A DNA stretch of 64,000 nucleotides, taken from Sphagnum compactum (taxonomy: Eukaryota; Bryophyta; Sphagnopsida; Sphagnales). The position numbers were made by a program, and so were the translations under genes. The notes beneath the pieces are model-generated. The model was not told the origin of the DNA and searched no databases. It was given only the letters and a program-made list of their open reading frames with translations. The stretch covers positions 3,947,267 through 4,011,266 of the forward strand of contig OZ234502.1 of NCBI GenBank assembly GCA_965153455.1. Reading direction: 5' to 3'. Below, one piece after another: positions 47,319 through 60,044 of this stretch. The number at the start of each line of letters is the position of its first letter. Position 1 is the first letter of the stretch.

Positions 47319-48149
47319 TTAAAGACTTACTACTGCAGCATGGTGACTAGAACACTGGATTCGTAACCATGTTGAGAAGTGAAGTTTCACCCATATTTGC
47401 GCACAACACTCACTGGTAATGCTTTGCTCAACAGCCTCGTGTAGAGCTGCAATAATGGGCAACAATATGGGCTTTGGCATCACTTCACATGGCAGAAGAC
47501 CTCTCAACACTAGTGTGCATCTGGAATCAGGAGGGGTAACAAGACCGAAAGACCACAAATTTACAGGCATTTGGTATGTGACTTCTAATTAGTTCTGAAA
47601 AGAAACCAAAGGATGTGAAATTAGAAAAGCAGGTTCAGTCTTAACTCAAACCAGCTCAAAAGCCTTATGGATAATTAACTAGTTCTAACAACTCAGCATC
47701 AAATGTATACTGTCCTTGGCATCCCTCTTGCTCTGGATGCAAACTGAGATTGCAGTCTATGGCCACCAGTCTATGACAAAAGTGAAGTCTTGAATACAGC
47801 CTCTACTCTTTTGTCTCCCTCCCCTTAGTCTACAAATTGGTCAAGAGAGCAGAGGACCCACAAAAACCAAAGTCATACCTCTAAACCTCCCTTTTTGGTG
47901 CCCCTCTTTATCATGCCTTCGATTCATGGAGGGCATTGAAATCAGGTCCAAGTAATGGTGGTTTCTCAGCCCCATAGCTATGGATTTTTTTGCATTGCCA
48001 ATAACTATCTGGTAATTCTGTTGTGAACCAGTCCTTGAAGTCATCATAACACTGTGATGCCTCTGAGACTGAAAAATAATTGATGGGGAACTCTTCTGTA
48101 AGCAAGCCCTCTGTGTGCCTTTAGACCTTCTTGTGTTGTACAACCACAA
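47319..48149 (-). pseudogene. Unrecognised minus-strand gene-like pieces
   Basis: Two frames read like exon fragments: 47570-47405 (SRCTLVLRGLLPCEVMPKP, LLPIIAALHEAVEQSI) and 48105-47911 (FKDWFTTELPDSYWQCKKI). Neither family was recognised and no splice model joins them. They lie on the same strand as the Sec10-like and UAP-like fragments further right. Confidence 0.25.
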
Positions 48150-48504
48150 TGGCTAATAGATCAGATCCAGCAGTTTGATAAATAGGATAACCACCTTCTC
48201 AACTCCATGGAATTTGCGTTTTAGGCACTATTGACAAGCCAAGCCTAAATGAGATTGAAGAGCAAAATAAAGGATAAAACATAGGGAGGAGACAAAATTA
48301 GCACTAACCAACAAAAAGGCAAAGACCCTTTCCAAGATGTCCTCTGGCATATTGACTGCCTTAGGTTATATTCGCCCACAAACGACCCGATGCCTGCACA
48401 GAACCACCCACACCATGTGTGTGGGTAAGTCAGTGGCATCACTAGTCATTACAATCCATGGAATCTGCAACTTCACTTCTGTGCCCATCACCTGCATATC
48501 ATTA

Positions 48505-48655
48505 TTTCCATTTTGTTTTTCGTTTTTTGTTTTGTCTTTTGTCTTTCCTTGTTTGGTTTTTTCTGTGGCTTCCTGAGGAAGTGTTAGCCTTGCTGTTTCT
48601 TCTTCATCGTGAGAATGGAGATTTCTCTATTGTTATGAAAGATATCATTATTCCA
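48505..48655 (+). repeat. Dispersed repeat, copy 3 (SINE-like)
   Basis: Same word order as 22290-22432: T-rich stretch, ttctgtggcttc, gaagtgttagccttgctgtt, ttcttcatcgtgagaatgga, gatttctctattgttatgaa. A further weak relative of the tail lies on the minus strand near 49135-49165 (cttctacatcatgagaatgg). Confidence 0.6.
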
Positions 48656-49876
48656 TTGATTCAAACCAAGCTTGTTGTAAATTTGTTCCTTACACTCTTA
48701 AGAGTGCCATCCATTTTGATAGGTAGTTGATTCAACCTGTTAAGGACTAGATTCTTATGTGGTGAATATTGTAGAATAGTGATTTATATTGAAGCAGCCA
48801 ATTGATTTGTATGTTTATGATTTGAAGCTGGGAAATGGAGTTTGCACAGGGATGTGTCCTTTCTTCATTCTCAGGGTCCATGGTTTCTGTCTAACAAAAT
48901 GAGGCTCCCACCTTGTTCCCTACATATATGACAAAAACTCCATGTTGCTGTTGAGTCCTCTCTGAAGTTCTTGTCATAGGCTATGTAGTTTGTTCCTGAA
49001 GGTCATCTTGTACCTTTGCCTCTTGCACCACTTGTAGATTTCTTGCATTCTACAGCCAAGGAACATGCTAGTGGTTGTCTCTCTTAAACCCTTCCATCTT
49101 TTTGTCAAGTTGTGATGATTGTATTGGGAATAGGTCTTTCCATTCTCATGATGTAGAAGCACAATGGAACAACTGAGTGATTTTGATCCTCTCAACATAC
49201 AACTAGGATGCCAAATGAATCCAAATGGGGAACCAATGCGGTACAACACTGTCCAAAACCTTGCACATTTGTTTCTTCATTAAGTGATGGAATTGTGTGA
49301 ATTTTCTGCTGAGAATAGATGAAGACCATGGATGGCCTCATGGACCTCCAAGTACCTGCAGGAACTCAACCAGGCGATGTCTTAGTGATGTACTAGGGGT
49401 GCCTAAACTGAACAAGGTCTCTGTAAGGGGTGATCATTTATTCACAATAAAGGTTGCCATTCCAACACATTTGAGGTATGTCTAGCTGATTCAACATTCT
49501 TTTTAAGAGCTCCCAAGTTGAGAATATAATCCTCACAAGTGTGGAACTGTCTAACATATGGTTTCTTGATGGCAGTGAGACGGAATGCACACTGGTAGAG
49601 GATCTAGCACAGCTCCACATGACCAAGGGGTGTGGTGGGTTAGTCAAAGTGGTGGGTCAGTCAAAACGAAGACTAACAGCAGACCTCTACGTAAGAATAG
49701 TGCAGCTCCAAAAGCTAACTGCAAAAAGAACCCTCCTAATCCAGGCCCTGCTGGCATGTCAGCGCCCATCCACTCTCAGGAAGACCAGGAGAGGGGGAGA
49801 GCCCCAAGTTAATGAGAGAGAAAGAGAGAGGGCCTCTGGAAAGTCTTCCAGGGCAACCTTGGCTCTCTTAGAAATA

Positions 49877-50137
49877 TTAAAAGTCTAGCTCTAAAATGCC
49901 TTTGACAGCTGGGGCATTTGGACCAAGACGAATTCCTTGACCCCCTGCCAATACTAATATTTCCACATGCCCTGCAGCTACAAGACACAATCCTTCCCAC
50001 CACCATCGTGCAGTATCTCCCTTTGAGTGTTCTCCGTCAAAATCAGCAACAGGTAACCAATGTTCAAAGCCTTCCCAGTTTGCATGAGGGAATGGAGGAG
50101 GTGGAAAAGGATCATTTGCTGATCTGCTCAAAATCAA
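49877..50137 (-). pseudogene. Fragment resembling UDP-N-acetylglucosamine pyrophosphorylase
   Basis: The minus-strand frame contains ARWWWEGLCLVAAGHVEILV followed by LAGGQGIRLGPNAPAVKG. In the UAP1/QRI1 family the corresponding block is a WW-x-x-GL helix followed by the nucleotide-binding loop LxGGQGTRLG and a Pro-Lys-Gly. Here the loop threonine is isoleucine. The frame ends soon after at a stop. No other UAP exons were found nearby, so this is a single-exon-sized fragment. The assignment rests on recalled motifs. Confidence 0.5.
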
Positions 50138-51921
50138 CTCAAATCACAACCATGACCAAAAATCACTACAGTAAATATTTAGAAAATCATACAGCTGAAG
50201 TCAGGTAGCATTCTTCATGAAAAGATGCTCAAAGAAAACTGCACCAAAGCAAACCTGAATCTGAGATAGAAACTAAGTAACTACAAAAATAGCTTATAGA
50301 ATTCACATGATGTTGCAAGGAGGAATAAAAGGGAGAAGGATAAAAAAATTCAAGCCCTGAAACCAAAGAGATGCTAAAATTATTATCAGAATTGCACTGA
50401 CTACAAAAACTTGTTTGAACTCTGAGCCCTGAAAGCCTTGAAAGAAAGACACCTGAAGAAGAAGCTGGTATTAAAGGGAGATTTGTAATTGGTATATAGC
50501 CAGAATGCACATAGAATCAATCACACTGGACCATCATCAGAACTTTTCAGATGCTATCACAATAATCTGCAATGTGTAGAGATGGCTCTGAACTCCAAGA
50601 CTAGGGTTGAGCCATCCATCACCTGAAACATGGATGGCTCAACCCCAGCACAAAAACCTAGAGGATATTTTTCTAACTGTCCAGGATTGATGCAGAAGCA
50701 AGCATGTTGAACCGGAATTTTTTCTTCGCTCCATTACGAAATAGAAAAATTTGAAACTTTTCAAAAGACTCCAACAACAAATGGCACAGAATACAAGTCT
50801 CTTGAGTATCCTCATAAACTGTGAGAACTTCTGAACTGCTGCATTGTTGATATGTTCATCATCACCACCAACCAACATATCAACAAGCTCATGGTCATCA
50901 TAACTTCAGATTTGCACACCATCTAGCAATTTGTCACATGTGCCTTTTGATGCTACTTATGCACCAAGAAATTTGTTGAAAATTTATGCTCTTTATCTCT
51001 CATCAACATCTCCAACCCTCAAAGCTCATAAGCTAGCAACTAGCTTGTTCATGTGATCAATAAATTTCCAAGTTTTGAAAATTCATTCCTCTGTCTCTTG
51101 CAAGAATTTTTTTGCAGTATGTGGTGAATTAAGGATGGATCACATGAGGTGGGTTTTTCATCATCTCATCTTACTAGAATATCGAAACCTCCGAATTCTT
51201 CTGCAACCAAGTTGTAAGCTTCTTCACAGAATCTGTGTCAATCGCATCCAATTGGTGGAAATGAACTGAATCAAGGCCTTCAGCTTGGAGAGTCTAGAGT
51301 GCAGTAAGTCCTCTTACTGGATCCCATGATCAATAAGGACTAGGTAAGACCTTGCTTTGCAACACCATGAACGATCTCATACCCTAGACCCTTATTGCTC
51401 CCTGTTACTGCCACCACCGTATCCTTTGACCACCATGACCTAGTATCATCATCATCATATACCATTAAAAGTAACAGCAGTAGCTCCACAGACCCAAAAT
51501 TTGTGAGCTTGCCATGTATCCTTGTGGGGTCATTGGTATGTAAGCTGAGTACATGTTATAGTAAAAGGCAACAAGGTTATTAGATTTTTTCACAGTAAAA
51601 TCGGGCCATGTCATTTGCCTCTCCATCTGAGAGACTAGCTCTATTGGAGAGCATGAACAATTCCCTCTAACTCACTAGCACTACAATAATGTAGCCAACA
51701 AAGTAAATTATCACCAGGCATCCTAGTTACCAAGATCAAAATGATGAGCATGCACAATTGACTGTTCCACATAAGAGCCATGTACATGTATAGTCCTAGT
51801 GACTTTCAATTCCACTGCAATGTTAGTAGACTCTGTTGAAGATTGAGGATGTGACTATTCTGGTTGCATATCACTGTCCTGCTTTTGCAAATTGAAATTA
51901 TGTTTTAGACATGAAACACTC

Positions 51922-52935
51922 TTATAACAGCAGTTGATCCTCATCATTGCTAGCAAGTTCCATCCAATTGCAAACTTTAGAGCCTTTCAATGCCAAGTCC
52001 ACTGCATTAACATGTTGATCACTGACCTGTAAGATACTTTGAGTAGCATTACTAGCTTCCTCCTTGCCTGCAGAATACTTTATTGTCATTTGTGCTGGAC
52101 TGAGCGCATGCACTCCCTCAGTGCTGAGAGGCAAAAGCACTCCACCATTGGGTCCATCTACAGGCCAAATCTGTAGAAAGGGTATATTATGATAGTGAAA
52201 GAGGATGTTTGAGACCATGCCTGCTTAGTTCATAAATGTTGACCAGGCCCTACAGAACCAAAATGCATCATTTAATGAGTTCTGATGCTATGGTGGCCTG
52301 AAAGCAGCACAACCTGTGAGCTTTATACTTCAGATGGCAACAACTTTGAATTGCAAGTTGATGTTATCACAGGAGACGTTTGGTGATGGATGAGCTTATC
52401 ACTTTGATCACTTCCTGAAGCATTGGTTGAAGCCTTAGCTCCAACTTCTATGCCATTTTTAATTTGAGTTTTCTGATTCAATGATTCACCTACTTCACTG
52501 GCATGATCCTTTGAAAAATCATTCTCAAAAGCAGAACCTCTTTCTTGTTGCTTTTCAGACCCATCACATCTATTAAGGACAGCCTCTGATGGTAGACCTA
52601 TTGCACAAATTGCTCATATTAGCTCATATTAATGGGCAACATTCATGCCAAACAATGACTAGAGCAAACCATCAACTTGACAATGGAAAATCATGGAGTT
52701 CCATGTTGCAATGGTGGGTGATAACATCACCTTAAAATCCATCCAGCTGTCATCCTATCTTGGAATTCCATTTACAGGGAATGTGATGACAATATCCAGA
52801 GCCCTCATGTGACCAGGGAATCATGCAAAAATGTGGAATCCTCAATACCACACATAACCTACTGTGAATATCAATTTGCAAGAAAACTAGAGCACACTAA
52901 CCTTTGCCTGCAGAATCAATCCCTTGAGCATCCAT
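51922..52935 (-). CDS. Unrecognised three-exon gene, hydrophilic 183-aa product
   Basis: Exons 52935-52902, 52597-52329 and 52170-51922 join with consistent phases (34 + 269 = 303 nt, then 83 codons with stop) and no internal stop. The ATG has a purine at -3 and G at +4. The product starts MDAQGIDSAGKGLPSEAVLN, has a Ser/Asn/Lys/Glu-rich low-complexity middle, then IWPVDGPNGGVLLPLSTEGV and ends MELASNDEDQLLL. No domain recognised. It starts directly downstream of the Sec10-like fragment, which reads into a stop before it. It may be a real small gene, or an exon group from a captured gene. Confidence 0.35.
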
Positions 52936-52952
52936 CACTTCACCTGGTCAAC

Positions 52953-53313
52953 CTGTAAATGTTCTCCAATATTGGCAACAATTTGTCCTACACCAGAGAC
53001 TCGAGCATCAAGCCCATTAAAACTCCTATACAAGTTTTCTATTCCCTCCTCCAACTGCACCAAACACACCAATTGGCTTCAATAACAAGTTGTTTGTTGT
53101 GTGTGTTTGTGTGTGTTTTTCACCACTAAATAAGTACAGCATTACCATGGAAACAATTCTCCACTTTGATCTTGCAACCAGTAAATGAACATATAAGCTT
53201 TATGACTGACTGTAGGAAAGAGTTATATATGGACATACTACAGATACTCTCTTTTCATGCTTTCGGTCATATAATTCCACCTCCTTGTACAACTTCTCCA
53301 GCCTTCCATCCAC
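52953..53313 (-). pseudogene. Fragment resembling exocyst subunit Sec10 (EXOC5)
   Basis: Two exons with proper acceptors and donors and matching phase: 53313-53242 (VDGRLEKLYKEVELYDRKHE) and 53054-52953 (LYRSFNGLDARVSGVGQIVA then NIGEHLQ). This is the order and spacing of the N-terminal coiled-coil of plant Sec10 (VDGRL..L..EV...D.KH, then SF..LD.R.S.VGQ.AA.IG.HLQ). The following Sec10 exon (SADAQ...) is absent; the frame reads on to VDQVK and a stop. The 5' part before 53313 is not convincingly present. So only about 58 codons of a protein of roughly 800 aa remain. Confidence 0.5.
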
Positions 53314-54120
53314 CTGTTGTTGGAAGCCACAAACATAGCCAGAAACAAAAAAATTCCCCAAGAAATTGACAACCTCCTTCTTATACAAAAACTCCCTACA
53401 TCTGGGAACAACCTCTCAGGTTCAATCCATCCACAAATCAATGATCTCTTAGAGCTCAACTGGCTTGATCTCAACCAAAAAGTTTTCATGGGCCTGAAGC
53501 TTCTACCATAATTCACCTTCTTCATCCTAGAGACGATGAAACAAAGCAGGAGTGAAGAAGGGCACCGACAGAAAAACCACCTGAACCGTCAAAGATGCAA
53601 CCTCATTCCTTTCTTCACCATCTACGTCCTCATTCTTTTCTTCACCAACTTTATCTTTGTTTCTCCTGCTCTTCTTCGCTACAGTCTTATTCGCTATTAT
53701 TTTTCTTCGCTGCAACATTATTCCTTCTTACCTTATCTAGATAACCTTAAGATTGAGGACTGGTTCAGGCTGCAATTGAAGATTCAACGAGCGATTGCAC
53801 TTCCAAATTGCCTAGGATTAGGTCTCCTTCGTCTCTTCAAGTTTCAAGTTTGGGATTTAGGTCAGTTACAAGTCTTGCTCCTGAAAAGTTCCTACATGCT
53901 TTACATGCACTGTCAAGTCATACACAAGTTAAGATCTGTATGACATGTTGAACATCAGGAAGATCTCACTTCTACTATGCCAACATGAAGGTCCACAGAT
54001 TTTGCAAACGAGAATACCTTAACTCTAGTCTTGTCAAGTTTGCTGGACTATCATGGATCAATATCTTGTATCTAATCATTTGAAAGAGAACTAAAAAACA
54101 TAATATTTAATATTGTAACA
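53314..54120. other. No firm gene; composition suggests decayed exon sequence
   Basis: A long plus-strand frame at 53527-53943 and a Lys/Glu-rich minus-strand frame at 53718-53527 (RRNKDKVGEEKNEDVDGEER) overlap. Neither is recognised. The minus-strand frame could be part of the captured material that includes the Sec10-like exons, but this is not demonstrable. Confidence 0.3.
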
Positions 54121-54216
54121 GATGATGAACTTTTCATTCTCCTGCTCACCTTCTATTCTATAGATTTAGATGATGAACTTTTCATTCTACTGCTCACCTT
54201 TTATTCTATAGATTTA
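54121..54216. repeat. 48-bp tandem duplication
   Basis: The 48-mer beginning gatgatgaacttttcattct at 54121 is immediately repeated at 54169, with two mismatches. Each copy ends tctatagattta. It is recent relative to the other repeats in the window. Confidence 0.9.
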
Positions 54217-55579
54217 CCTGGCTTTTTCAAGTTCTGCATGCTACTTCAGACAAGTGTAAATTCATGTACACAAATGCCCTTTGGACAGATACACTCAACT
54301 AGGTGGGCAAGTGAGGGAGCCTAGAATAAGGCCTTGACTTGTATGCACTTGATTAGTGAATAGGGTAGGCTATCCAACATGAAATGTCGTGCAATCTTCC
54401 ATGCAGGCCTATGGGACTTAGGGCTACACAAATAAATGTCAGACTCTCTAGGAGGGTTTGCCAATATTTTATGTTCCTGAAGCACACATTGTACAGATAG
54501 TTGTAAATTGCTCAGCCATTTTCTGACTTAGAATATATTTAAGGAAATTTTGGAGATTGAGAAAGAGAGGCCTACCTCAGGGGCTTTTCAATATAAAAAA
54601 TCCCTGAATACTTATAATACCATAGAGGAAGGTGATAATTTACATGCTAGAGAGGAACTCATTGTGATCAATTTCATAAAATAGTTTTAATATAAGATCT
54701 TTAATATTATGAGTGATTATAGTGAGGTGACAAACATTATGAAGAGGGACTCATGTGATCAATTTCATAATGTGAATTAAAAGATGTTAAAACTAAAAGA
54801 TTTATGAATGTGTGTGTGTGTTCGTGTTCTTGAAGTTGTTGGTTTACATTGAAGATGGTTGAAAATAAAACTTAAAATTAACAAGAGGTGTGTCACATTG
54901 TGGCCTTGCCATTTGCATTCAAAAGTATCTTAAGGCAAAAGAATAATTACGAAAACTTAAATGCTTCACCATGCAAAAATATAATCTTCAAAAAATCCCT
55001 TACAAGAAACCAAAATCCTTCAATATATTATAACTCTATAACTAATCTGAATTTTCAACACAAGCCAAAAAATCATCTTTCAAAAAATCCTCATATCAAA
55101 AAATACCTATTACATAAGGGCCAAAATCCCTTAAGCTACTACACTAGATACAATGAATTTAGACATAGTGTCCTTGCCTTATAGACTTGAACATTTTCTC
55201 CTTCAGTGAGTGAGCTACACATTTAACATTAGAAATTGACATAATTTTGTTTTCCTACCCAAAAAAAATGACTAGCACCTTGTGTAGCCCACAAATGATA
55301 AGACTACATTTGTAACATGACCACAATTTCACATGTCAACATCACAATATGTGTATCACTTTACTTGATATGGTTCATGGCTAAAAGTATATATTCTCAA
55401 TAGAAACACTTGTTGCTTGTTTCTATGGCATAAAATTTTGGGTCCCTGTTGTCTCTTCAATAGTCCAAAACAAGCAATGATATGTAAACAACCAGTCCTT
55501 ACCCATGTACCTAGTAAACCACTACTTCCCTTATATTTATGTGCGTGTCTATATTGATGGACCTTAAACCCTTATCACA
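54217..55579. other. Intergenic, nothing recognised
   Basis: AT-rich sequence. A short phrase (ctcattgtgatcaatttcat at 54659 and ctcatgtgatcaatttcata at 54749) is repeated. No gene was supported. Confidence 0.4.
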
Positions 55580-57330
55580 CAAGAATTTCAAGCATTGAAA
55601 CTAGAGACAGTTTTGAAACTAGACAAATCCTCCCCATTGTCTCACATGAAAGTGCCAAAAACTGAGCTAATTGTCTAACTCTTGAAGTCTAGCTTCATCA
55701 ATGGCACCCAAGGAATACCACCACCAACAGATTGTTACATACTGAGCATCTACCTCTTCCAAAGAAATGGCATTTTTGTATTCATAGCAAAATGTCCTAT
55801 GTTTTTCTTGCAACTTTGGCTTAATATGTTGTTTTGTGTGTCTATCCAAGGATTGATTCTGATGAAAAAAACAAGTTTGTTTTCGGTCAACCATTGGCTC
55901 ACTTGGATCTCCGCTACCATAGACAATTTGAATTATGTTCCAATTGGCCTAAGCACCATTGGCCATGAATCCTTTGAAGTTTGGATTGGGAACACCATTA
56001 TTCGCCATGACCTTGTTTAGATTCTACCACATTACAATCGAGTCTCCATGTCTTTAAATTACATATCCCATATCGCAATCGTCATCACCTTATAGTAGAA
56101 AGAATCATACACATGGTAGGTGAATGTTGTCCAACCTTCAACACATTTTACATGATCAAACATGATCCAAGTAGTTTGGAGGTCGCCCCTGGGTTGCATC
56201 CACTTGACTAAATCACAGCCACTACCATCTCCATGCATAAACATCTTGAATAGAAACACTTTCTTTCTAGTCTATTGCCCTTGGAAAATAATTATCCTAA
56301 ATAAAACAATAACCATTATTTGCTTTGAGAACGAGAATGTTAAAGCCATACCCTTTGTTCTTTGGCCGATGCTTAAAGGATGTAACTAAATTTTGGACAT
56401 TAGGGGAAACAACGTTATCAACTTGTCCATCATTTGGCGTAGCTTTTTGCCTTTTAGAACTTTCACTAACCCTTCTCCATTTTTGTTTAGCAAGTGTTCG
56501 AAAAAAAAGGTTTTACTTATAGCCAACGCAATGGCTAATGCAATAGACCCTAGTGTGCAAAACACCTCCTCTTCGACCAGGGATTTAACTTTATTGAAAA
56601 CTTATCCAGAGCAACCTTCCGCCACAAGATGATCATGTGTACCTAAACGAATAGCTGCTTGAGTCAAATTATATTGCTTGTGCATAATGTAATACATGTG
56701 CGTTGCACACAAATTAACACAGAAGGGGGTGCTATTACAAATTTTGCAAAATGGTGGATTGGGAACAAAATGACCTCCTTGAAGGTTGTGAATAACATTA
56801 CCAATCCAAGCTTTTCATTTTTACATTTGTTAAAAAGAAAGAAATTGCAGCCATCATTATGGCATTGCAAGTGGCTCAAGCAACAAGCTCTCCAAAAAGT
56901 AAGGTTGAAATTTTTCTCGATGATAGTCGTTTTAACCTTGCACCACGCATGGCCATCATGTCTCCTATCGATTCCATGCATCTGCTCAAAGTGACCGTCA
57001 AGACTGACAACCGGGGGGGGGGGTTCAAACAAAACACCATCATTAAATGTGGTCGAAATGCGACAAACATTCTTAATGCAAAATTTATCATAGTTCAAAT
57101 CTCTCAACTCGAAGCTAGCATGTGCGGCAAACAACATTGCCCTGAAATAATCTACTACACTCAGCACAAAGAGAATGCCTCAACTGGAATATTAAGAATA
57201 AGCAGAAACCAAAGCATAATGACTTGGTGCAAATAAGAGGTTGATGGGCAAAGAAAGATTGAAGGTGCTCCATCCTCATCGAAAGAATTGCACAAATATG
57301 TGAATGAAGATTGAAGATCAACACGTTTTG
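55580..57330 (-). mobile_element. Decayed MULE/SWIM-type transposase relic
   Basis: Minus-strand pieces, 5' to 3': about 57090-56850 has FEQMHGIDRRHDGHAWCKVK and CLSHLQCHNDGCNFF, a zinc-binding WRKY/GCM1- or FLYWCH-like N-terminal block. About 56070-55990 has NKVMANNGVPNPNFKGFMAN. About 55960-55920 has NWNIIQIVYGSGDP. About 55894-55680 has CFFHQNQSLDRHTKQHIKPK and ISLEEVDAQYVTICWWWYSL. The order matches MULE-like transposases with the metal-binding core around the KGFM...NW segment and a following HW/HQ-Q block. Several stops and shifts interrupt it. An 11-base G run sits at 57013. Family recognition is from memory. Confidence 0.6.
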
Positions 57331-60044
57331 GGAGAACTTCCTACTTGATCTTCACGAGATGCGGGATGCCATTTGTAATAGATGATACAATTTTCGGTGT
57401 CAAAATAATATTTTGAAAGCTTTTTAAAAGATTTTCTACACCAATCCTGAACCTTCCAACATTCACCCTCTATTCCAAACCAAAATCACTAAAGATTGGA
57501 ACTTGATAAATGGATATAATAACATTATTGTTATCAGAATACGCTTCGTCCTTGGAAACATGAATAGTTCCTAGATGGAAACCAAACATAGCACACAAAC
57601 ATTTTTCTATGACATGCGAGATTCCAAAGTCATCAGCAAGAACAATGAGCTTAGTTTTACCTTCGACATGAAAAGTTGCCATTTGACTAGAAATCAAACA
57701 AACCAAAAAGTGAGGTGGAGATGCTACAAGAACAACAATGTTCTACATGAAAATAGATGACAAATAAAAAAATCAATGACGTTGGTTAAGAAAGAATAAA
57801 TGATATGTCAACCTTGTGGAAAATGCCAAAACAACAAAAAGAATGAGAGGATGTTTAGTGACAAATAAACTTGATTTTCACTAAAGATAAAAAATACTTA
57901 GTTGATTCGGGAAAAAGCAATAAGCATGGCAAAACACATAAAGGTTGGTGGAACTTATCGTTGTCAGTTGATGGTACTGAATAAAGGAAAATGGACTATT
58001 GCTTATAGGAAAATTTTGAGAAATGATTACATATATGGATGTCATGTTAGGCACATTTCATTATGTTTGCACAATGAAAGACCATATCGGGGATAACGAC
58101 GAAATTTATTACCTTATTGTGGAGAGGGTCTATCACATTCAATCAATTTGTCGACAAACTAACTAATGAAATTTGACAAATAAAATTAATTGTTCACCTT
58201 GGAAGACACAATAACATATCTTGCGAGCAATCCATAACTCTCCATGGACATGAATATATTATATTTTATCTCTTGTTATCTAGTTCCATTCTAGATGTCC
58301 AAATAACAATTAAATTTTGATATAAAATTATGAAAGAGTATAAAATTGGTAGGAACCATACAGATGTAACAGTTGATGTATGTTTTTGTTTTGCCTTTGT
58401 TTTTATTGTTATTTCAAACAATTAACCCTTGTGTTTCTTTATCTTGCACATATTTTTCTAATTTTGAACCTTGGCTCTTGATGTCAAAGTAGTAGTACTA
58501 GCAATAGTGGTAAGGAATGGTTGACAAGGGATAATTGTATGGGAATTCAGTGATCATTCTTGAGAATCAAAAAAAGATTCCATATCCAGCATGTTTGAAT
58601 TTCTACAACTTCAAAAAAATGCAAATTCATTAAAATTCTTATGATTTGCTCACATTCTAATGATTAACTGAGGTTCTTGTTGTGATTCCCTTGATCCATT
58701 GTGTGTCATCGAGACAATTTTTTATTGTTGGTATGTGTGTGTGTGTTTTTGTAGTGTGATAACAAATTTGGCATTCTCTTTTGCAATCATCTCCATCCTC
58801 ACAAGAGTGACAACATTGTTCAACACAGGATTGATGCTTGGAGGGACAATCTCCATGCCCATGACTCATGCCTACTTCTTCACCATGTTTGCGAATCTAT
58901 CCATGGTAAAGATTTGTTTTACTTGTTGGACTTCAAGTGGCCCTTATTTATAGAGTTCCCAATTTTTGGGTTTTGAGTGGGAACCCTTTGCATCATGGAT
59001 AACAAGCTAGTATGTATATTATTTATCTCGTAAAGATAATGAGTTGAAGAGGAGGAACATGTGAATATTGAATTGGAAAAGATGGAATCGCTGACACAAG
59101 TTCAATTCATAACAATTGTGACTTTAGAGAAAGCAAAGCATTTGGAAGATACCAAGAATCTGTAGATTTAGGTATGGACACTCCATTCCTTTGAGTTTTG
59201 GGAAAAACAGGTTGACATGTTAGAGGAACTTTGGAGGTAGAATTGTTACTCTCTGCAAATTTTTTCTTTGACCCACTACTGATTGATTCTATAATTAATA
59301 ACCCAAGTGTTCCCAATTTTGAATAGCAAAGTATATCCATTACATATAAGATCACTTATCAATCTTAACATTGGTTTTGGATCTAGAAGGTTCATCTTTT
59401 GGCTTCTGATCTATTTATTCCCCTCATGGTTTTTCTTATCCATGGTCTCTTAATCTTGTCATAGTGAGTGAACTCAACTCTAACACAGAATTGCCCAGCC
59501 TTTTAGATGATTTTTGATCATGTCTTTATGCCCTAGTTGGGGAGAAGATGTTTAAAGTTACAACATATCTATGAGATGGGTGGTGTGGTCCTTAGCTAAA
59601 GAAGAGACTCTCAGTTGTGCTAACATCAATTATGGTTGTGTATATTCTTGTATGAACCTATAGAGAAATGGGAAGAAGATGATGTTCCCCAATGTTTACT
59701 CATGTGTGTAGATGTTAGATTTCTGTATTAAGTGAACGTTCATTAGTATTCCAACACGTATAACCATGTAAAATTTGAATCCTAAACTTGTTGGCTTGTG
59801 ACATACATAGAAGTTTTTAAGGTCCAAAATTATGTGTGTGACATCCTCAACCTCTTGTCTTCCAAATCGTGCAAGCTCATTTGTTGATTTCTTTGTTTAT
59901 TTCTTGTTCTTGCAAATCGTATCTATTTTCTCTCTTGAGTTGTGCTACTTGGTCATCTTCCCTATTCTTTTGTAACCTTGTTTTTATAGACTTTACCCCA
60001 CATTAGTATCGTAGGTACTATGTTTCAACTTTGTACACATTTGC
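57331..60044. other. Intergenic or very long intron; no exon recognised
   Basis: No gene was supported here. A 64-codon frame at 57902-58096 (GGTYRCQLMVLNKGKWTIAY) is unrecognised. In particular I looked for the missing upstream exons of the phosphorylase gene (RIHEYKRQ, GGKAFATY and similar blocks) and did not find them. Confidence 0.35.

Noticed and set aside
47320-47400. tRNA-like sequence around the word actggattcgtaaccatg
   Set aside because: It lacks a proper B box and stems; no cloverleaf could be drawn.
49541-49888. 115-codon plus-strand ORF rich in Arg/Glu
   Set aside because: Purine-rich low-complexity sequence generates it; no family recognised, and it overlaps nothing supported on its strand.
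53527-53943. 135-codon plus-strand ORF with hydrophobic start
   Set aside because: No recognisable family and no splice context. It overlaps a Lys/Glu-rich minus-strand frame, and Leu/Phe-rich frames arise by chance opposite such sequence.
56859-57236. 125-codon plus-strand ORF
   Set aside because: It is antisense to the better supported MULE-like zinc-block on the minus strand.
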